A stretch of 64,000 nucleotides of DNA, taken from Linum tenue. Its lineage: Eukaryota > Streptophyta > Magnoliopsida > Malpighiales > Linaceae. A program made the translations under genes and the position numbers. Shown here piece after piece: positions 44,935 to 56,826 of this stretch. Each line of letters begins with the position of its first letter. Within the stretch, counting starts at the first letter, position 1. The stretch spans positions 31,459,982-31,523,981 of the forward strand of contig CAMGYJ010000009.1 in assembly GCA_946122785.1 (NCBI GenBank), given 5' to 3'. Below the pieces are notes generated by a model. That model did not search any database and had not been told where the DNA came from. It saw only the letters and a program-made list of their open reading frames with translations.

Positions 44935-45632
44935 TATTCCGATTTTGCGAACTATTTTGGTGGGCCAGCAGCTGCCCAAGGGGATGACAATTCACATCAA
45001 GAGGAAGTTCTTCTCCGACCTGAAGCACTACTTCTGGGATGACCCTCATCTCTTCAGGATCGAAGCCGACGAGATCATCCGTAGCTGTGTTATGGAGAGT
45101 GAGATGGAGGGCATTCTATCTCACTGTCATGAAGGACGTGCTGGCGGTCACCACGGAGGAAACCGCACGGTCGGCAAGGAAGATGCTCCAATCGGGTTTC
45201 TACTGGCCCACGCTCTTCTAGGACGCAGACGCCTTCGCACGCCGGTGCGACCGATGCCAGAGGTCAGGTAACATCTCTGCCCGTGATGAGATGCCCCAGA
45301 CTGTGTTTATAACCTGTGAAATCTTTGATGTCTGGGGTATCGACTTCATGGGCCCCTTCCCTCCATCTTTTGGCAATACTTATATCCTGGTTGCTGTTGA
45401 CTACGTCTCTAGGTGGGCTGAGGCGCAAGCTTTGCCCACCAATGATGCTAGACGTGTTTGTGGTCTTCTGAAGCAGCTATTCTCCCAGTTTGGGACACCT
45501 AGAGCCATCATAAGCGATCGAGGCACCCATTTCCAGGGCCAATTTGATAAGTTGCTATCTCGCTATGGTGTGACTCACAAGGTGTCCGTGGCTTATCACC
45601 CTCAGACTAGTGGTCAGGCCGAGCTGACGAAC
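44921..45632 (+). pseudogene. Athila A integrase, N-terminal and core part
   Basis: The zinc-binding region (HCHEGRAGGHHGGNRT ... FYWPTLF ... CDRC) is spread over two frames between 45090 and 45265. 45291-45635 is the core: [13 protein letters not shown] (first D), [12 protein letters not shown] (second D) and [12 protein letters not shown] (E). It is cut at 45632 by element B. After B it continues at 52682. Confidence 0.85.
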
Positions 45633-46988
45633 TGATAGACCGTTAGTTACACATGTTTTTACCTCTGCTCTTACTCCGTTTGAGGTATTGATTCTCGTGT
45701 TTTAGGCCAATTTCACGCTAGGTTGTGCTTGTTTATGATATTTCAGGTCCTAGTACGTGAATGGAGGCTTGGGAGCGAGTTTGAGGTCGATTGGACGAGG
45801 ATCGGACGCATGGCGAGGTTCTGAGGAAGCCGCACGGGCACACCCACAACCCGCACGGCCGTGCAAGTGACCAGTTTGGCCGTGCGGGATTGTGCGAGAT
45901 CACGCACGGGCACAAGTGAAATCCGCACGGCCATGCAAAGTGCAATCCTGGCCGTGCGAGATGGCTGAAGTTCGACTTAATGGTACGCCGCGTTTTGAGC
46001 CGCACGGCCAGAATGGTGATATGCACGGCCATGCACCCTGGCCGTGCGAGTCGGGAAATTCTGGTTTTTAAGCGGATTCCGAGCCAAACAGAGGGGGATT
46101 CGAGTTTTTGAGAGACAGAGCGGTACCTAGAGAAAGAAAGCGACGAACAAGAGCCTCCAAGTGCCCTAGCTTGATCTTCAACACCATTGGAGCTTGGCTT
46201 GAGCTTGGAGAAGTGCCGATTCAACGTCCAGGAGCAGAAATCCATCTTCATAGTATGATTTCCGCGTCTGATTCTGCTTTTGCTTCTTTCTCCATTGAGT
46301 AGTTCTCCCATTCATCTGGGTATGGGAAACCCTAGTTCTGTATGTTAGGTTTGATTGTATGAACCCAAGTATTGATTCTATGATATTGATTATATTCGAT
46401 TGAGGTTTGAATGATTGAATGGCATGAATCCTGATCAAATTCCTGTTGTTTCTGCTTTAACCTAGAATGATAATATCTGCCTAGGTTGATAGAGTATCCT
46501 TAATCGAAGGTAGTGAATTGGTGACTTTAGTCGAGGAGCCAATTCACTATTCTGTACCGAATTCAATTCGGTAGTGGAGGTTTTGTTCATAGGGCCTCAA
46601 TCTGTTTACTCCGGTGGAGGTTAGTCGCCCGCTAGAGACTCAGATTGAGAGGGTCTGAAGACCTTTAGTCGAGACTTCAGACTGTTTGAGAACCTTCCGC
46701 AGTATAACTATCATAGAAATTGAACTTGGTAATTACAATCCGGCTTAACTGCAGACTAGGGGGAACCATATCCGGGTGACCTCTCTTAACCTGAATACAA
46801 CCGTTTAGTTGTTTTGCTTGCTTGTTAGTTTAGAACTTCACTAAAGTTTCATTGCTAGATAATACGAATTCACTGAGTAGTCATCACATCTAGGACCCGG
46901 GTTGACAATAAAACCCAAACCCGCTATACTACGCTTTAGGAAGTGGTTACACTTGGCCATTTTCTAGAGTGACAGTAGGAGTGAGTCA
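45633..46988 (+). repeat. 5' LTR of element B
   Basis: TGATAGACCG...GAGTCA, 1356 bp. It has GCACGGCCGTGC palindrome units at 45851-46045, some with one transition (GCACGGCCATGC). Confidence 0.85.
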
Positions 46989-46994
46989 AGTTTT

Positions 46995-47012
46995 TGGCGC
47001 CGTTGCCGGGGA
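46995..47012 (+). promoter_or_regulatory. Primer binding site, element B
   Basis: TGGCGCCGTTGCCGGGGA, identical to the site in element A, 6 bp after the LTR. Confidence 0.85.
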
Positions 47013-47136
47013 CGGCTAGGTTGTTGAAGAAAAGTGATTTCTGTTACTTTAGCATTTTCATTTTTGCATTGAGTTTTTGTTTTCCCACTTGTGCCTTCAC
47101 GGGTTTGCATTGCTTGATTGTGTGCAGATAGTGCAT

Positions 47137-48195
47137 GACCCGTAGCCAGTCGGGAGGTTTACTGCCGTTGAATCCTGAGATTGAGCGCACCTGCAAACAA
47201 CTTCGGAACAACAGCGAGCTAGACTGGCTACGGTGGAGCGCAGAGACGGCCAATTGAGCAGCGACTCCGAGGACGAGTACGAGATGGAAGGCGATCAGAA
47301 CCCACCTCCTCAGAACCAGATCCTGGGGAACGACCCAAATCCCCAGGGAGCTGGCCATCATCATCCACCACCACCGGGTCCCACCTTGGAGTACTACTAC
47401 ACTCCACGGATTGCTGACATCCGCCCGGTCATCCTCTATCCGCCCATTCCTGCAAACAACTTCGAGATCAAGCCATGCTGGATTCAACTCATCACATCCT
47501 CTATCCAGTTCCATGGCTTGAAGGATGAGGAAGCCCGGGCACACCTTTCCCGTTTTCTGCAGCTGACGAACGGGTTCAAGCTGAATGGTGTTCCGGATGA
47601 TGCAATCCGCCTTCACCTCTTCCCCCATTCTCTGGCGGGGAATGCTAAGAGGTGGTTGGAGACCCAGCCCCCATTGTCCATCACCTCTTGGGACGATCTG
47701 GCTGACAAGTTCGTGCACAGGTATTATCCGGCATCGAAGACCACGGAGATTCAGCGGGAGATCACTCACTTCCGCCAAGAGCCAGATGAGTCCTTCGTGA
47801 TGCATGGGAGCGGTACATGGGATACTTCTGGCAGTGTCCCCATCATGGCTTCAGCGATGCTTTCACAGTAGGGAACTTCTACAGCGCTCACAGACAGCCA
47901 GAGGGTGATGAGTCTCTATGCCCAGGAGGGGATATCCTTACTAAGACTCCACCCGAGCTGAACCAGATGATCAGTACCTTGGCTGCCCGAGATCATTCCT
48001 GGGGGCAGAACACAGAGGCAGGAATTCCCGGGACCGAGGTGTGCATGCTATGGAGGCCAGATCCGGGTTAGAGCAGCAGGTGGCTGAGTTGGTGCAGACT
48101 TGAAGCAGCCAACAGTCTCCTTCCGGCCGAGGTGTAGCTACGCCTCCAGTAGCTCAGTGTCAGTGGTGTGAGAGCCCGAATCACCTGGTGGAGGA
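47137..48195 (+). pseudogene. Element B gag, N-terminal part with frame breaks
   Basis: The start corresponds to the MTRSQSGG start of element A (ATG at about 47137). A small indel near 47205 shifts to the frame 47233-47871, with TPRIADIRPVILYPPIPAN, FLQLTNGFKLNGVPDDAIRL and ITSWDDLADKFVHRYYP. A shift near 47790 and further small deletions around 47880-48200 follow. The core is better preserved than in element A. Confidence 0.75.
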
Positions 48196-49977
48196 TTGTC
48201 AGTCTATGAGGGAGTCTCTACTCCCCAAGAGCAGGTGGACTTCATCGCCAATGCTCGGCGCCTGGACCCATACAGCAAACACAATGAGGGATGGCGCCAG
48301 CATCCCAACTTTGCCTGGAGCAGCAACACCAACAAACCACCTGGTTTCCCAGCACCAGCAGGTGGTTTTCAGCAGAGGCAGCCCTTCCAGGCTAGGCAGG
48401 GGCCACCACCACAGCAGCAGCCTTACCAGCCTAGGCAAGGGCAGCCATTCCAGCAGCCTCAGCGTCAGTATGCCGAGCCAGCAGCGCCAGCTCCCGATAA
48501 TCAGATGACCGAGCTGAAGAACATTTTGGCAGCATTCATGACCACCAGCCAGGCAAGTATCACGAGGATGGATCAGACCATAGCTTCACTGGAGGCAGGC
48601 CAGAGAACCCTGGAGGCAGGACAGAGGAACCAGGGTGCCATTCTGCAAGATTTACAGAACCAGGTTGGCGCCATAGCTCGCCAGATTACTACTCGGGCCC
48701 CGGGGACTCTACCTGCCACCACCATCCCTAATCCACGGGACCCGCACGAGCAGCTGGGTGCCATTTTCACCAGGAGCGGCAGGGCTACATCAGCTGATCC
48801 TGCCCCGACCAGGCAGGAGGAACCACTACCTGCTTCAGCACTTCCAGCCGGTGATGCAGAAGTGCGGGTGGAGAAGGAAGCCCCTGCTCCCAAGCCACAA
48901 CCAGTGGTGAAGGAGCACGTACCCCAGCTTCCCTTCCCCACTCGCCTTCACAAAGACAAGCTGGAGACTGAGTTTGCCAATTTTATGGCAATGTTGAAGC
49001 AGCTCAACATCAGCGTACCATTTGTGGAGGCACTGTCGAAGATGCCCAAGTACGCTAAGTTCATGAAAGATCTCTGCACCAACAAGAAGAAACTTGGGGA
49101 TCTCTCGACAGTGCTGCTGAGCGAGGAATGTTCTGCCATCCTGCAGAACAAGCTGCCCGAAAAGCGCAAGGATCCAGGGAGTTTTACTATCCCTCTTACT
49201 ATTGGCAGCATGCATGTAGGAAAGTCCTTGGCGGACCTAGGAGCTAGCATCAATGTCATGCCATATAAATTGTTCAAAAAGCTAGACCTAGGTGAACTTA
49301 GCCCTACTAGGATGAGCATTCAGCTAGCTGATCGTTCCGTGGTGCATCCTAGGGGTATCATAGAAGATTTGCTTGTTAATGTGGGTGCATTCACATATCC
49401 TGTTGATTTTGTTATTCTGGATATAAATGATGATGTGGATGTGCCTTTGATTCTAGGTAGACCATTTCTTGCCACCGCCAAGGCACTGATTGATGTGCAT
49501 GATGGTAAACTGATCCTGCGTGCTGGAAATGAACAGGCTATTTTTCCTGTGACTGAGTTTGATCATTGTGCTATGATTTCTGTATCGCCTGTGCATGCTA
49601 TTTCTGATCAGGTACACGAGCCTGTCGTGTACCCTTCTGCACCTCTCATTTTGCAGGACCCGCCTATCATTCCTTCGCCGCCACTCCATCCAGTCTCGCC
49701 TCCGAACAAAAAGCTCAAGGAGGAGTGGCGACCGAAGCCGCAGGTGGCTAAGCCGGCACGGAAGAAGAGTGGAGACCACTATGAGCTGGTCCCACCCCCT
49801 GCACCACGACCACCCTGGCCATCCGAGTACTCACTCGCCTGCATCTTGCCGGATGGCCAGGTCGAGCTGACCGATGCTGGTGGTTGCAACCGTCGGGTGC
49901 ACGGTCACCACCTGAAGCTGTACCTCAAGAGCGATGTGGATCCGCTCTTGGAGGCACCTGTTCCTGCACCTCCCTGA
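48196..49977 (+). CDS. Element B gag C-terminus, protease and integrase-tail fusion
   Basis: This is an uninterrupted frame of 593 codons. It runs from the end of the zinc-knuckle region through the Gln/Pro linker (PYQPRQGQPFQQPQRQ) and a coiled segment (ITRMDQTIASLEAGQRTLEA) to the protease (LADLGASINVMPYKLF, FVILDINDDVDVPLILGRPF). After the protease, where element A goes on into RT, a Pro-rich linker leads to ILPDGQVELTDAGG and RRVHGHHLKLYLKSD. That matches the C-terminus of the Athila integrase (GTIEISNPQ...[10 protein letters not shown] at 62891-62960). RT, RNase H and the integrase core are thus deleted. The start shown is the frame's first ATG; the true protein begins in gag upstream. 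Confidence 0.75.
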   Translation: MSVYEGVSTPQEQVDFIANARRLDPYSKHNEGWRQHPNFAWSSNTNKPPGFPAPAGGFQQRQPFQARQGPPPQQQPYQPRQGQPFQQPQRQYAEPAAPAPDNQMTELKNILAAFMTTSQASITRMDQTIASLEAGQRTLEAGQRNQGAILQDLQNQVGAIARQITTRAPGTLPATTIPNPRDPHEQLGAIFTRSGRATSADPAPTRQEEPLPASALPAGDAEVRVEKEAPAPKPQPVVKEHVPQLPFPTRLHKDKLETEFANFMAMLKQLNISVPFVEALSKMPKYAKFMKDLCTNKKKLGDLSTVLLSEECSAILQNKLPEKRKDPGSFTIPLTIGSMHVGKSLADLGASINVMPYKLFKKLDLGELSPTRMSIQLADRSVVHPRGIIEDLLVNVGAFTYPVDFVILDINDDVDVPLILGRPFLATAKALIDVHDGKLILRAGNEQAIFPVTEFDHCAMISVSPVHAISDQVHEPVVYPSAPLILQDPPIIPSPPLHPVSPPNKKLKEEWRPKPQVAKPARKKSGDHYELVPPPAPRPPWPSEYSLACILPDGQVELTDAGGCNRRVHGHHLKLYLKSDVDPLLEAPVPAPP

Positions 49978-51250
49978 GTATCCACCATGGGCGTCCAGCT
50001 AAAAGACGGTAAAGAAGCGCTTGTGGGGAGGCAACCCCACCACGGTTTTCATTTATTTGTTTTGTTTCGGTCGGATTGCAATTTGGTTTGTTTGCTTTTG
50101 TTTTGGATGATGTACTATTGGGCTGACCATTGGACCTAATATATCGTGTTTGAGCTCTTTGGTTTCCTTTAGTCGTGCCTGTGTTCCCGACTGGTCCTCT
50201 CTCCAGTCCGCTTCATCCTGACTGGTCCATTTCCAGTCTCCTGCAGTCCGTGCATACCGGTAACATCGTTCCCCTTTCCTTCCCTCTTCTCCATTGAGGG
50301 CAATGTCGATCTTAAGTGTGGGGGGGATGTTTATCTTTTGACTGCATTAGATCTGTTTGTGTGCTTGGAGCCTAGTCCACTGTCCAAATTTTTGAATTTG
50401 AGGGCTCCAAGTACGTGTTCCTTGCAATTGCCTGCTCAGTATGCTTTGAATTGACAGTCTCTGTAGTGATTTGCAACCTAGGGAGGTAGTGTAGCACTAT
50501 GGAGGATGTTGATGCATTTAAGAAGTCTCATTTCTTCTTCATAGTGTGTTGGTTGATTGAGTGAATTAGTGATCTTAGGACCCTTGAATTGTGTGGTGTT
50601 GTGGACTCTCTGCCTGTCATGGACTCTTGTATCATGTTTTGAAATAACAGGTGCTCGAAAATGTGCTTTAAAATGACGTCTCCCGTGCGAATAGGGCGAA
50701 AGTGTGTAAGGGGAGACGGGAATCCGTTCCCAATTTCCACCTACTACCTCCAGCCCCCTTACATGTCTTTCCCCCGCACGAGGCTCGAGACAACTGCTCC
50801 TGGCATGGCCGGTAAGAGCCGGGCTCCCGCAAAACCTTTGCTAGGTGGGAGCCCCCGTTTTCTGCAAAAAACAGGTTGGAACCCTTGAAAAAAAAGAGAA
50901 AAAACAGAAAAAAAAAGCAAAAAGAAGAAAGAAAAGGGGTTCCAACCATCTCCAAGAAGAAAATCGAGCACCTTGAAAAATGTGAGTCCATGATCTTTTG
51001 TTTTGAGAGTCTCTTCATCCACGATTCATTTGTCCTCTTCACTATTTGCCATGATGCTGACTCGAGACTAGTGCTCTCGCCGAAGAAGTTATGAGATGAC
51101 TTGTGCGTCGGTTGACCTCGTAAGTTGCTAAATGATCTAGGAAGTCCTCTACCTACGATCGAGGTTGTTTGTTGCTACAGAGGTCTGGAGAGTTGCATTG
51201 GTTTGAGATAGGTTGCTTGGGGACAAGCAAACGGTTAAGTGTGGGGGAGT
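49978..51250 (+). other. Post-coding region of element B with conserved hairpin and two purine tracts
   Basis: The sequence just after the stop (GGGCGTCCAGCTAAAAGACG..) is shared with element A at 63018. It includes the hairpin GTGGGG-AGGCAA-CCCCAC at 50023-50040. AAGTGTGGGGGG at about 50314 and TAAGTGTGGGGGAGT at 51236-51250 are two polypurine tracts, the second being the functional one next to the LTR. A purine-only run lies at about 50885-50940. CTAGTCCACTGTCC at about 50372 recurs in element A. Confidence 0.6.
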
Positions 51251-52681
51251 TGATAGACCGTTAGTTACACATGTTTTTACCCCTGCTCTTACTCCGTTTG
51301 AGGTATTGATTCTTGTGTTTTAGGCCGATTTCACGCTAGGTTGTGCTTGTTTATGATATTTCAGGTCCTAGTACGTGAATGGAGGCTTGGGAGCGAGTTT
51401 GAGGTCGATTGGACGAGGATCGGAACGCATGGCGAGGTTCTGAGGAAGCCGCATGGGCACACCCACAACCCGCACGGCCGTGCAAGTGACCAGTTTGGCC
51501 GTGCGGGATTGTGCGAGAGCACGCACGGGCAGAGCAGAAAACCCGCACGGCCGTGCAAGTGACCAGTTTGGCCGTGCGGGATCGTGCGAGAGCACGCACG
51601 GGCACAAGTGAAATCCGCACGGCCGTGCAAAGTGCAATCCTGGCCGTGCGAGATGGCTGAAGTTCGACTTAATGGTACGCCGCGTTTGAGCCGCACGGCC
51701 AGAATGGTGATATGCACGGCCGTGCACCCTGGCCGTGCGAGTCGGGGAAATTCTGGTTTTTAAGCGGATTCCGAGCCAAACAGAGGGGGATTCGAGTTTT
51801 TGAGAGACAGAGCGGTTCCTAGAGAGAGAGAAAGCGACGAACAAGAGCCTCCAAGTGCCCTAGCTTGATCTTCAACACCATTGGAGCTTGGCTTGAGCTT
51901 GGAGAAGTGCCGATTCAACGTCCAGGAGCAGAAATCCATCTTCACAGTATGATTTCCGCGTCTGATTCTGCTTTTGCTTCTTTCTCCATGGAGTAGTTCT
52001 CCCATTCATCTGGGTATGGGAAACCCTAGTTCTGTATGTTAGGTTTGATTGTATGAACCCAAGTATGATTCTATGATATTGATTATATTCGATTGAGGTT
52101 TGAATGATTGAATGGCATGAATCCTGATCAAATTCCTGTTGTTTCTGCTTTAACCTAGAATGATAATATCTGCCTAGGTTGATAGAGTATCCTTAATCGA
52201 AGGTAGTGAATTGGTGACTTTAGTCGAGGAGCCAATTCACTATTCTGTACCGAATTCAATTCGGTAGTGGAGGTTTTGTTCATAGGGCCTCAATCTGTTT
52301 ACTCCGGTGGAGGTTAGTCCCCGCTAGAGACTCAGATTGAGAGGGTCTGAAGACCTTTAGTCGAGACTTCAGACTGTTTGAGAACCTTCCGCAGTATAAC
52401 TATCATAGAAATTGAACTTGGTAATTACAATCCGGCTTAACTGCAGACTAGGGGGAACCATATCCGGGTGACCTCTCTTGACCTGAATACAACCGTTTAG
52501 TTGTTTTGTTTGCTTGTTAGTTTAGAACTTCACTAAAGTTTCATTGCTAGATAATACGAATTCACTGAGTAGTCATCACATCTAGGACCCGGGTTGACAA
52601 TAAAACCCAAACCCGCTATACTACGCTTTAGGAAGTGGTTACACTTGGCCATTTTCTAGAGTGACAGTAGGAGATGAGTCA
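51251..52681 (+). repeat. 3' LTR of element B
   Basis: TGATAGACCG...GAGTCA, 1431 bp. It is longer than the 5' LTR because it has one more unit of about 72 bp around CGCACGGCCGTGC (units at 51471, 51544, 51616). Elsewhere the two LTRs differ at only a few positions. Confidence 0.85.
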
Positions 52682-52758
52682 CGAATCGGGGGCTCAAGCG
52701 GATCTTGGAGAAGACGGTGGATCAGTCCCGCAAGGCTTGTTTCACCAAGCTCGATGAT
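52682..52758 (+). pseudogene. Athila A integrase, 77-bp island between nested elements
   Basis: It reads RGLKRILEKTVDQSRKACF and then TKLDD, the sequence following the catalytic E of the Athila integrase. It lies between the right LTR of element B and the left LTR of element C. Confidence 0.8.
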
Positions 52759-55700
52759 TGTAACACCCCACCCTAAAATCATGGGTCGAACCGATGGTTC
52801 AACCGCGCAGCGGAAATCACTCGGGGTTTACGTATTCAAAATCTCGACTCAACTCACATCCACATCATTCTCACATGTTTAAAATTCAACTCATCATAAC
52901 AATTTACCAAAAATCATATTCTCAATTCATTAATCCCTCTTCGTCAAGTTCAAGATTCACCAAACCCAGACTATCAATCTTATGTACTCCATTCATACTC
53001 AACTCAAGTTAATGATCATGCTTGACCATTGTAAACTATCATGCATGCTCAAAACCCGAATCGTGAAATAAGGATTCTAGAATACACCAATAAGTGAAAA
53101 ACCTTTTAAATCAAAACTCCTCCATCGATCATTGTGCAGTGCCAGAGTCATCCTCAATTTATCACACCTGTCACATCTAGAAAGAAAAATGGGTCAGCTA
53201 CTAAGCTGAGTGTGTGGACCTGGCCTATACGGCAAAACTATTGTTAGCATGCCAACACATCATCACATCTTGTTGATTAAAAACACATCATCAACAAATT
53301 ATCATGCCACACAAAAATCTCATTAATCTCTAGATTTCTTTCTAGGTCATCAATCCAAATTCATCTTTAACCCAATTCCTCATGGTATGGCTTTCATTAA
53401 TCAAGTCGTATATCGACATAAAATCGTAAACTTACCTCAACTCATGAATCCATCATATCAATCCTTCATTCAAAGTCAACTCATCATTTAAGCATCAAGC
53501 ATGTCAATCATTCATCCATAATCAAGTCACCAATTTGGAATTGACCATATCAATCATTCATCCAAAATCAAATCACCAATTTGGAATTGACCATATCAAT
53601 CATTCATCCAAAATCAAATCACCAATTTGGCATTAACCATATCAATCATTCAATCAATCATCAATCAAATATCACTTCACGATTTCCTTCATGGAAATCA
53701 TCTCCATCGTATATATATCATATGCAATGCATGAAATGCAGACTCTCCATTTATTATTAATTTGCGCGCTAAGGTCACCATACGCCCACCCGCTCGAGCT
53801 CATCATCTCAGTGGTTATATCAAAAACCACAATCTCATCCAATCTAGGATTATCATAAATCCTTTCATCAGGACCGCAGCCCAATCAATCTCATAGGGGT
53901 AGGCATAGGCCCTTCTATGTCTATGTGATTTAACATGATCAAACAATATCAATTTCTCTCTTCCATCATATCTCAATCGATCCAAGAAATCAATAGCGTC
54001 CCATTGATATTCCCAGTCCATGCATATCTCACATCATCTATGCATACTTTGATGCATTGCATGATCTCAATATAATCATCATCTTCTCAATGATATAAGT
54101 AATTCATTCTCTTCAATCAAACGTGACAAATCTACCAAGTACTCAATTTATCAATACTTCATTCACTCATCGTAACCATTTAACACATCAAATACAAATC
54201 GATCATGATAATATTTCATCCGCATCATCATTAATCAAAGCATTCATCATATCAACGTTGTCACAAAATATCCCAGTAATATTTATAATTACCAATCACA
54301 TTTATACCAATCGATATTCTAATCACGTCATAATCATACACGTCAATTGCATCACTAGCAATCAATATCCGTATCGTCATTCATCATCATCATATCATAA
54401 TCATATATCATGAACAATATAATTTCATTCATCATAAATCATTTTATCATACGAACCATATAATCTAAAATACATCGGTTTATCCATATCTTCCATTAAT
54501 TAATTATAACAAAATAGCAACTAAATATATTATGATCAAAATCTCATCTTCATGAATTTCTATTAATCACTTTAAACCATTCTAAGGACCATACTCATAT
54601 ATATAATTCTCATGATTATCAAAGTTCATTTGAAAAGGTCTCCCCTAATAACACATCTCTCAATAATTATTTCTTAAAGTACAAACTAAATCATAGTTCG
54701 TCATGATTCATTAATAAGACTATTTTCAATATTTCAATTAAATACTCAATTAACCATTTCTCAAAATTAATCATAAAACGTAAATCAAATTAAATCCAAG
54801 ATAAAATTACTCATGGTAATCACTTTGAACTCACACTCTAGTTTAAATAATTTTCTCTTAATCACCACTATTCTGAAAATCATAATACGTTCCCTTTAGT
54901 AACGAAACCACGTAGAAACCGGTTTCATTCATCCAAAAAAATCCAACAAAGATCACAAATCCTTTGATGTAATTATTCTGACCAGAATTCCTTTTCATAT
55001 ACTAATCCAATTTATAAATACCCAATTTCACCCTTTTATCGTCATAACTTCAATTAATTCCGCAAAGTCAATTATTATCACTATAATCATTGTCATGATA
55101 ATATATCATGACTAATGTCGTCTCAAGATTCCTCAAATTTCCTTTCCTTATTCTGATCTCAATAGACCTTTTCGGAAAATATTCGGAGTTCACCAAATAC
55201 ATCAACAATTCCAATACGAGATTAATAATAATTATTATCATAACAATCAGTTAGCTTCATCAATAATTTCATCCAATATCACAACCATGAACCAATCACA
55301 AATCCATCATAATCATTAATCATCAACTCAATCATGCGTATTTAGAAATAAACACGTAATTCCGGTTCCCTTTTACCGTAAGCCCACACACCTTATTTAT
55401 GACGAAATCCGATTCTGTGAAAGCTCTGGAAATTCCAGATCTTGGTTTCAAAATATTCTCCTCGTTCTCACGATCCTGTAGGTGAAAACGGTTCGTCGTT
55501 TGGACGTCAAACGAACGAATTATGAACGAAATACGAATTCCGTTAGTACTCAAAGTACCAGGGACTAAATACGATATTTACCAGTCAACTAAAAAGAGGT
55601 TGACCCGTCTCTGTAGGAAAATTACAGAGAGGTCCTTTAACTTTTCGATTTACCAGACATGGTACCTGGATGGTTGACATATTCTTCCTCAAACTTGGGA

Positions 55701-56826
55701 GACTCGGTTCTCCCTCATCCGACGTCCGAATTCGATTTCGTCGACACCGTGACGCTCCTGAGATCGCCCTCTTCGCAACCATATTCATCTTTTGAAGTTT
55801 TGTTGAAGTTTATTTTTCCAGAATCCGGCGACACTCCGGCGACGTTCCGGCGAAGCTCCGACGAGGTATCTACAGACCTCCAATTTAATTTCGTCGAAAC
55901 TGGGATGCTCCTGGGATCGTCCTCTTTGTCATGGTACCAGCCTTTGGAGTTTTGTTGAAGTCGACGACGCCGGTGCCGCCGACGCAACTTTTCGACTAGC
56001 CTCCCATGAGCTTCTACGAACCTCCAATGGCGATTCTGACTTCGTATTTGGCTTCCGGACCTCCATATTACCCTAATCCAGGCCACAGAAGAGTGGTTTC
56101 TTCCTCTTTTCTTTCTTTCTTTCTCACACTCTCTTTGGTTCGCATATGATGGTCTGTAATGGTAGTGGTGTAGTGATTGCACAAAAGGAGACTCTTCCTC
56201 CTTTCATTTAAGCTCTACAACCGTGCCTTTACTTAGTGCAGAAATTAGGTGGAGAGAGCCCACTTATCTCTACTCTTGTCTCCCTAATAATTCTCCCTAC
56301 ATCTCCCCCAAAAGTAATGGGGTGATAGCTCCCACCTCCCATAATAATAATGGCAACTTTTCTTTCCATTCATTTGTACACCGATGGACAAAAAAAAACG
56401 AGGCTTGATTGGTATACTCTATTCTGGATTTGTTCCTTCATAAAACCTCTCCTTGTTGATACGATCGTGTGAGCGCAAACGGCTCGTCGTTTCGATTCCA
56501 AACGAAGAAGATGTGCCCAAATTAGTGTCGACACGTACGTTATTTCAATAACGAAGTCTAGGCTTCAAATGTCATATCTCACTCGTTGGCATCCAAATTA
56601 CTTCCGGCATCCAAATTTACTTCCGTAAAATTCTACGTGATCGTGAAAGAATTTTCTAACTTATGGAGTCAAGTTTTGTTCGAATTCTCTTGTTCATCAT
56701 TCCAGAATATTCTTTATTTTCTCAAACCATTATTTGAGAACGAAATTTCTTCGAGTATGGTTGAAATTCTTGATTCCTCATCAAACCGAATTGATTTACA
56801 AATTAACCGAGGTTTGGGATGTTACA
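52759..56826 (-). repeat. LTR of element C, left copy (3' LTR in element sense)
   Basis: Plus strand TGTAACACCCCACCC...GGGATGTTACA, 4068 bp. It contains a threefold 46-bp tandem repeat (CAATCATTCATCCA units at 53505, 53551, 53597) and a GC-rich part (55640-56050) with a duplicated block of about 170 bp (GTCGACACCGTGACGCTCCT, GTCGAAACTGGGATGCTCCT). No coding gene is supported in it. Confidence 0.9.

Larger units (their letters stand above)
45633..52681 (+). mobile_element. Non-autonomous Athila element B (gag-protease only)
   Basis: LTRs are at 45633-46988 and 51251-52681, and are nearly identical apart from a repeat-number difference. The tRNA-Asp primer site is at 46995-47012, and a polypurine tract (GTGTGGGGGAGT) ends at 51250. 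The flanks CGAAC (45628-45632) and CGAAT (52682-52686) are a 5-bp target duplication with one mismatch. The host sequence reads on across it in integrase. The body encodes gag and protease followed by a short integrase-C-terminus-like tail. RT, RNase H and the integrase core are absent. It would need enzymes in trans. Confidence 0.85.

Noticed and set aside
45733..46311. Long minus-strand frames in the Athila LTRs (also 51361-51844 and 38939-39418)
   Set aside because: They arise from GC-rich palindromic repeats without stops (HGRAG, ARPCG repeats), opposite to the element's sense strand.
55715..56182. 155-codon minus-strand frame inside the left LTR of element C
   Set aside because: It is broken in the other, nearly identical LTR (61457-61856), is rich in low-complexity Arg/His, and matches no family I know.
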